Source: Shinisaurus crocodilurus
Taxonomy: Eukaryota; Chordata; Lepidosauria; Squamata; Shinisauridae
Assembly: GCA_021292165.1 (NCBI GenBank)
Contig: CM037888.1
Span: 28,137,140 to 28,201,139 of the forward strand
Length of the DNA: 64,000 nucleotides
Direction: 5' to 3'
In this document: positions 61,931 to 64,000 of the stretch, piece after piece
Numbering within the stretch: position 1 is the first letter of the stretch
Layout: each line of letters opens with the position of its first letter
Made by a program: the position numbers and the translations under genes
Notes under the pieces: model-generated
The model's database searches: none
Told to the model about the DNA's origin: nothing
The model's input: the letters and a program-made list of their open reading frames with translations, nothing else

Positions 61931-62660
61931 GCAACAACTCCCTTGATGGAGTCCTCTATTTTAAATGCATAAATGAAACTAACAGATGAGCAAGCAATTG
62001 AAGTAGAATGCAACACTAAGACAATGCAGGGTACTAGGCAATTGGCACTACAAGGAACCAACATCCGTGTCTGTGTGAATTTCAAATTATATATAATGTC
62101 CTTATGCTAATTGCAAAGGACAAAAATTAGGCACAAGTTATTAATGGGGGCTGAAGGGATGTTAACAAGCCCACTCAACTCAAAAAGCCCACAAACAAAA
62201 GTCACATTATTCGGTAACATTTATCATTTGTATGTAATTTATGAAGCATTACATATGGCTGGCCCACAATGCCCACTGACGTAATGGGCAATAAATCTGG
62301 AATAAGCAAATATCTGTCCTGTATTTGTCTCTTGATGGGAGAATGTGGACCATAAATTGAAGAAATAAATCATGAGAGAAAGAAAAGAAAAGAAAAGAAA
62401 AGGAAGGAAAAAGTCAAATTTTAACTGGATAACTTGAAAATAATGCTCTAGAGTTTCAAAAATAAATAGCAACCATTAGAAATGCAAAAGCTAGCCATTG
62501 GCAGTCTATGGGAAATACTCTGCAATGGTCTATAGAAACCAACAGATAATGTGGTAAAACTGCCTGGACTGTTACAGTACACTTAGTTCCCCATGTGGGA
62601 GGGGGAAATCTTGAAAGTAGACAACTAATATGTTAAATAGAATGCATCTAGGAGGGATAT
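61931..62660. promoter_or_regulatory. Unique sequence, possible conserved block
   Basis: Bases 62130-62380 are AT-rich and unique ('cacattattcggtaacattt', 'tgacgtaatgggcaataaat'; TGACGTAA is a CRE-like core). An (AAAAG)n run lies at 62386-62402. No exon was recognised. Confidence 0.28.
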
Positions 62661-62664
62661 TATA

Positions 62665-62665
<1 letters not shown>

Positions 62666-62710
<45 letters not shown>
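62666..62710. repeat. (CA)n microsatellite
   Basis: CA run of about 44 bases. Confidence 0.96.
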
Positions 62711-63169
<459 letters not shown>

Positions 63170-63249
63170 GGCCTCTTGCTGCATTCCATCAGTTTATTCA
63201 TCTTCCCAGCCGCTTACCCATCTATTTTTCCATCACTCTACAAAAGATA

Positions 63250-63720
63250 ATAGTAATTGATCTCTTCTGGAATTAATTTCAGGTGGATTATTGAAGGTGC
63301 ATAGGCAGAATCAAACACATTCATCATCTCATTCTCGGCGCCTCTGAGTTCTGTGCTTGCTTGCTGTGTGACTTGCAGACTGGCGCACTCTCCCCACACT
63401 TCTGCCGCCTCGCGTGGCTGTGCAAGAGCTTTAAACTAGGGCAAAGGGCTCCAAAGGGATGGCACGAAATAGAGCTCCAAATGAAACCTCTCAAAACGGC
63501 GCGCATTTGATGCACTGAGCGGGCTCGGGCTGCTGCCAGAGAACTGATGCCTGAATCTCCCGGAGAGACGGACCGGCCTGCTGCAGCAGTCTCCCACCAC
63601 GCGGTCAAAGGGCAAGAACAGCGTAGAGCAGAGGCTGGGCTCTTTGCTGTCTTTGCCAGAACAAACCTACTGAGTTGTGACAGCTGGAAGCACAGAAATC
63701 AATAAGATGTAACGGTGGTT
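63250..63720. promoter_or_regulatory. GC-richer unique block, candidate conserved element
   Basis: Unique sequence with CpGs ('aaacggcgcgcatttgatgc', 'gagacggaccggcctgctgc') and 'ggcgcactctccccacactt'. It has no repeats. The minus-strand open frame at 63324-63608 has no recognisable domain. A regulatory element or an untranslated exon are both possible. Confidence 0.3.
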
Positions 63721-64000
63721 TTTCTTTTTTCTTTTCTAGCAACTGTAACCATGATTCCTCTTCCTCTTCTTCCAAGAAAGAATATCAGAGTTCCACTTCT
63801 ATGTATGCAGTCCCACCCCCATTTTCTCTTCTTAAAATTACAACACTGTCTGTCCCTCCGGAACAAATCCTGCTTGTGACTGACCCAGTATCCAAAGAAG
63901 GTGACCCCATAGAGGCATCAATGGCTGGATTCACACAACTCAATAAGCCATGGTGGCTGATAAGCCAGGGGTGGCTTGTCGTTGTGTTGTCTGAACCCAG
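63721..64000. other. Unassigned right end
   Basis: No gene was recognised. The last 60 bases ('cacaactcaataagccatgg', 'gtcgttgtgttgtctgaacc') look like one end of a palindromic dispersed element that continues outside the window. Confidence 0.3.

Noticed and set aside
63975..64000. Possible start of a further palindromic element
   Set aside because: Only one end is inside the window, so neither family nor boundary can be supported.

Overview
The window reads as intergenic or deep intronic DNA of a squamate reptile, most likely a lizard. The assignment rests on its repeats. There are a dozen copies of a tRNA-headed SINE with a Bov-B-like tail that matches the Sauria SINE of squamates. There are also CR1 and L2-type LINE 3' ends, 5S rRNA-headed SINEs, and many short hAT-like palindromic elements. 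No complete host protein-coding gene, rRNA gene or functional tRNA gene was recognised. The longest meaningful open frames are C-terminal pieces of CR1 reverse transcriptase.

Layout. 1-5 kb: L2 3' ends, a 5S-Sauria SINE, a tRNA SINE split by a hAT MITE, and an old CR1 split by a hAT MITE with an 8-bp target duplication. 5-6 kb: unique sequence with a conserved-element look, including a perfect TGACAGCT/AGCTGTCA inverted repeat. 6-15 kb: paired Sauria SINEs, an antisense L2 with a CR1 inside it, another hAT MITE with a perfect target duplication, and an unknown 474-bp insert in a LINE tail. 15-19 kb: two unclassified dispersed repeats and a clean solo LTR (5-bp duplication, TATA box, AATAAA). 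20-24 kb: a young CR1, a Tigger-like element and a fold-back element with 33-bp perfect arms. 24-31 kb: unique conserved-looking blocks between microsatellites, L2, 5S-headed SINE and 'TAGGGATG' elements. 31-45 kb: GA-rich minisatellite, CR1, a 240-bp fold-back next to a hAT MITE, and more copies of the unclassified repeats. 45-51 kb: an exact RFX X-box palindrome in unique sequence, then a three-layer nest (SINE split by CR1 and by a MITE), then about 1 kb of repeat-free sequence. 51-64 kb: more 5S-headed SINEs, CR1, L2 with a nested CR1-like element, a second Tigger copy, a palindromic (AAT)n/(ATT)n tract and a GC-rich unique block near the right end.

There is no gene system to describe. 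Two layers stand out. The first is a set of retroposons and their parasites: 5S- and tRNA-headed SINEs appear to have borrowed tails from two different LINEs, Bov-B and CR1. The second is a scatter of repeat-free, motif-rich blocks that may be conserved regulatory elements. The most notable single observation is the 5S-headed SINE with a CR1-type 3' end, seen in five copies beside two 5S-headed copies that carry the Sauria/Bov-B tail. Similarity statements were made by eye and from memory of the families. No alignment or database search was run, so boundaries are approximate unless a target duplication is given.
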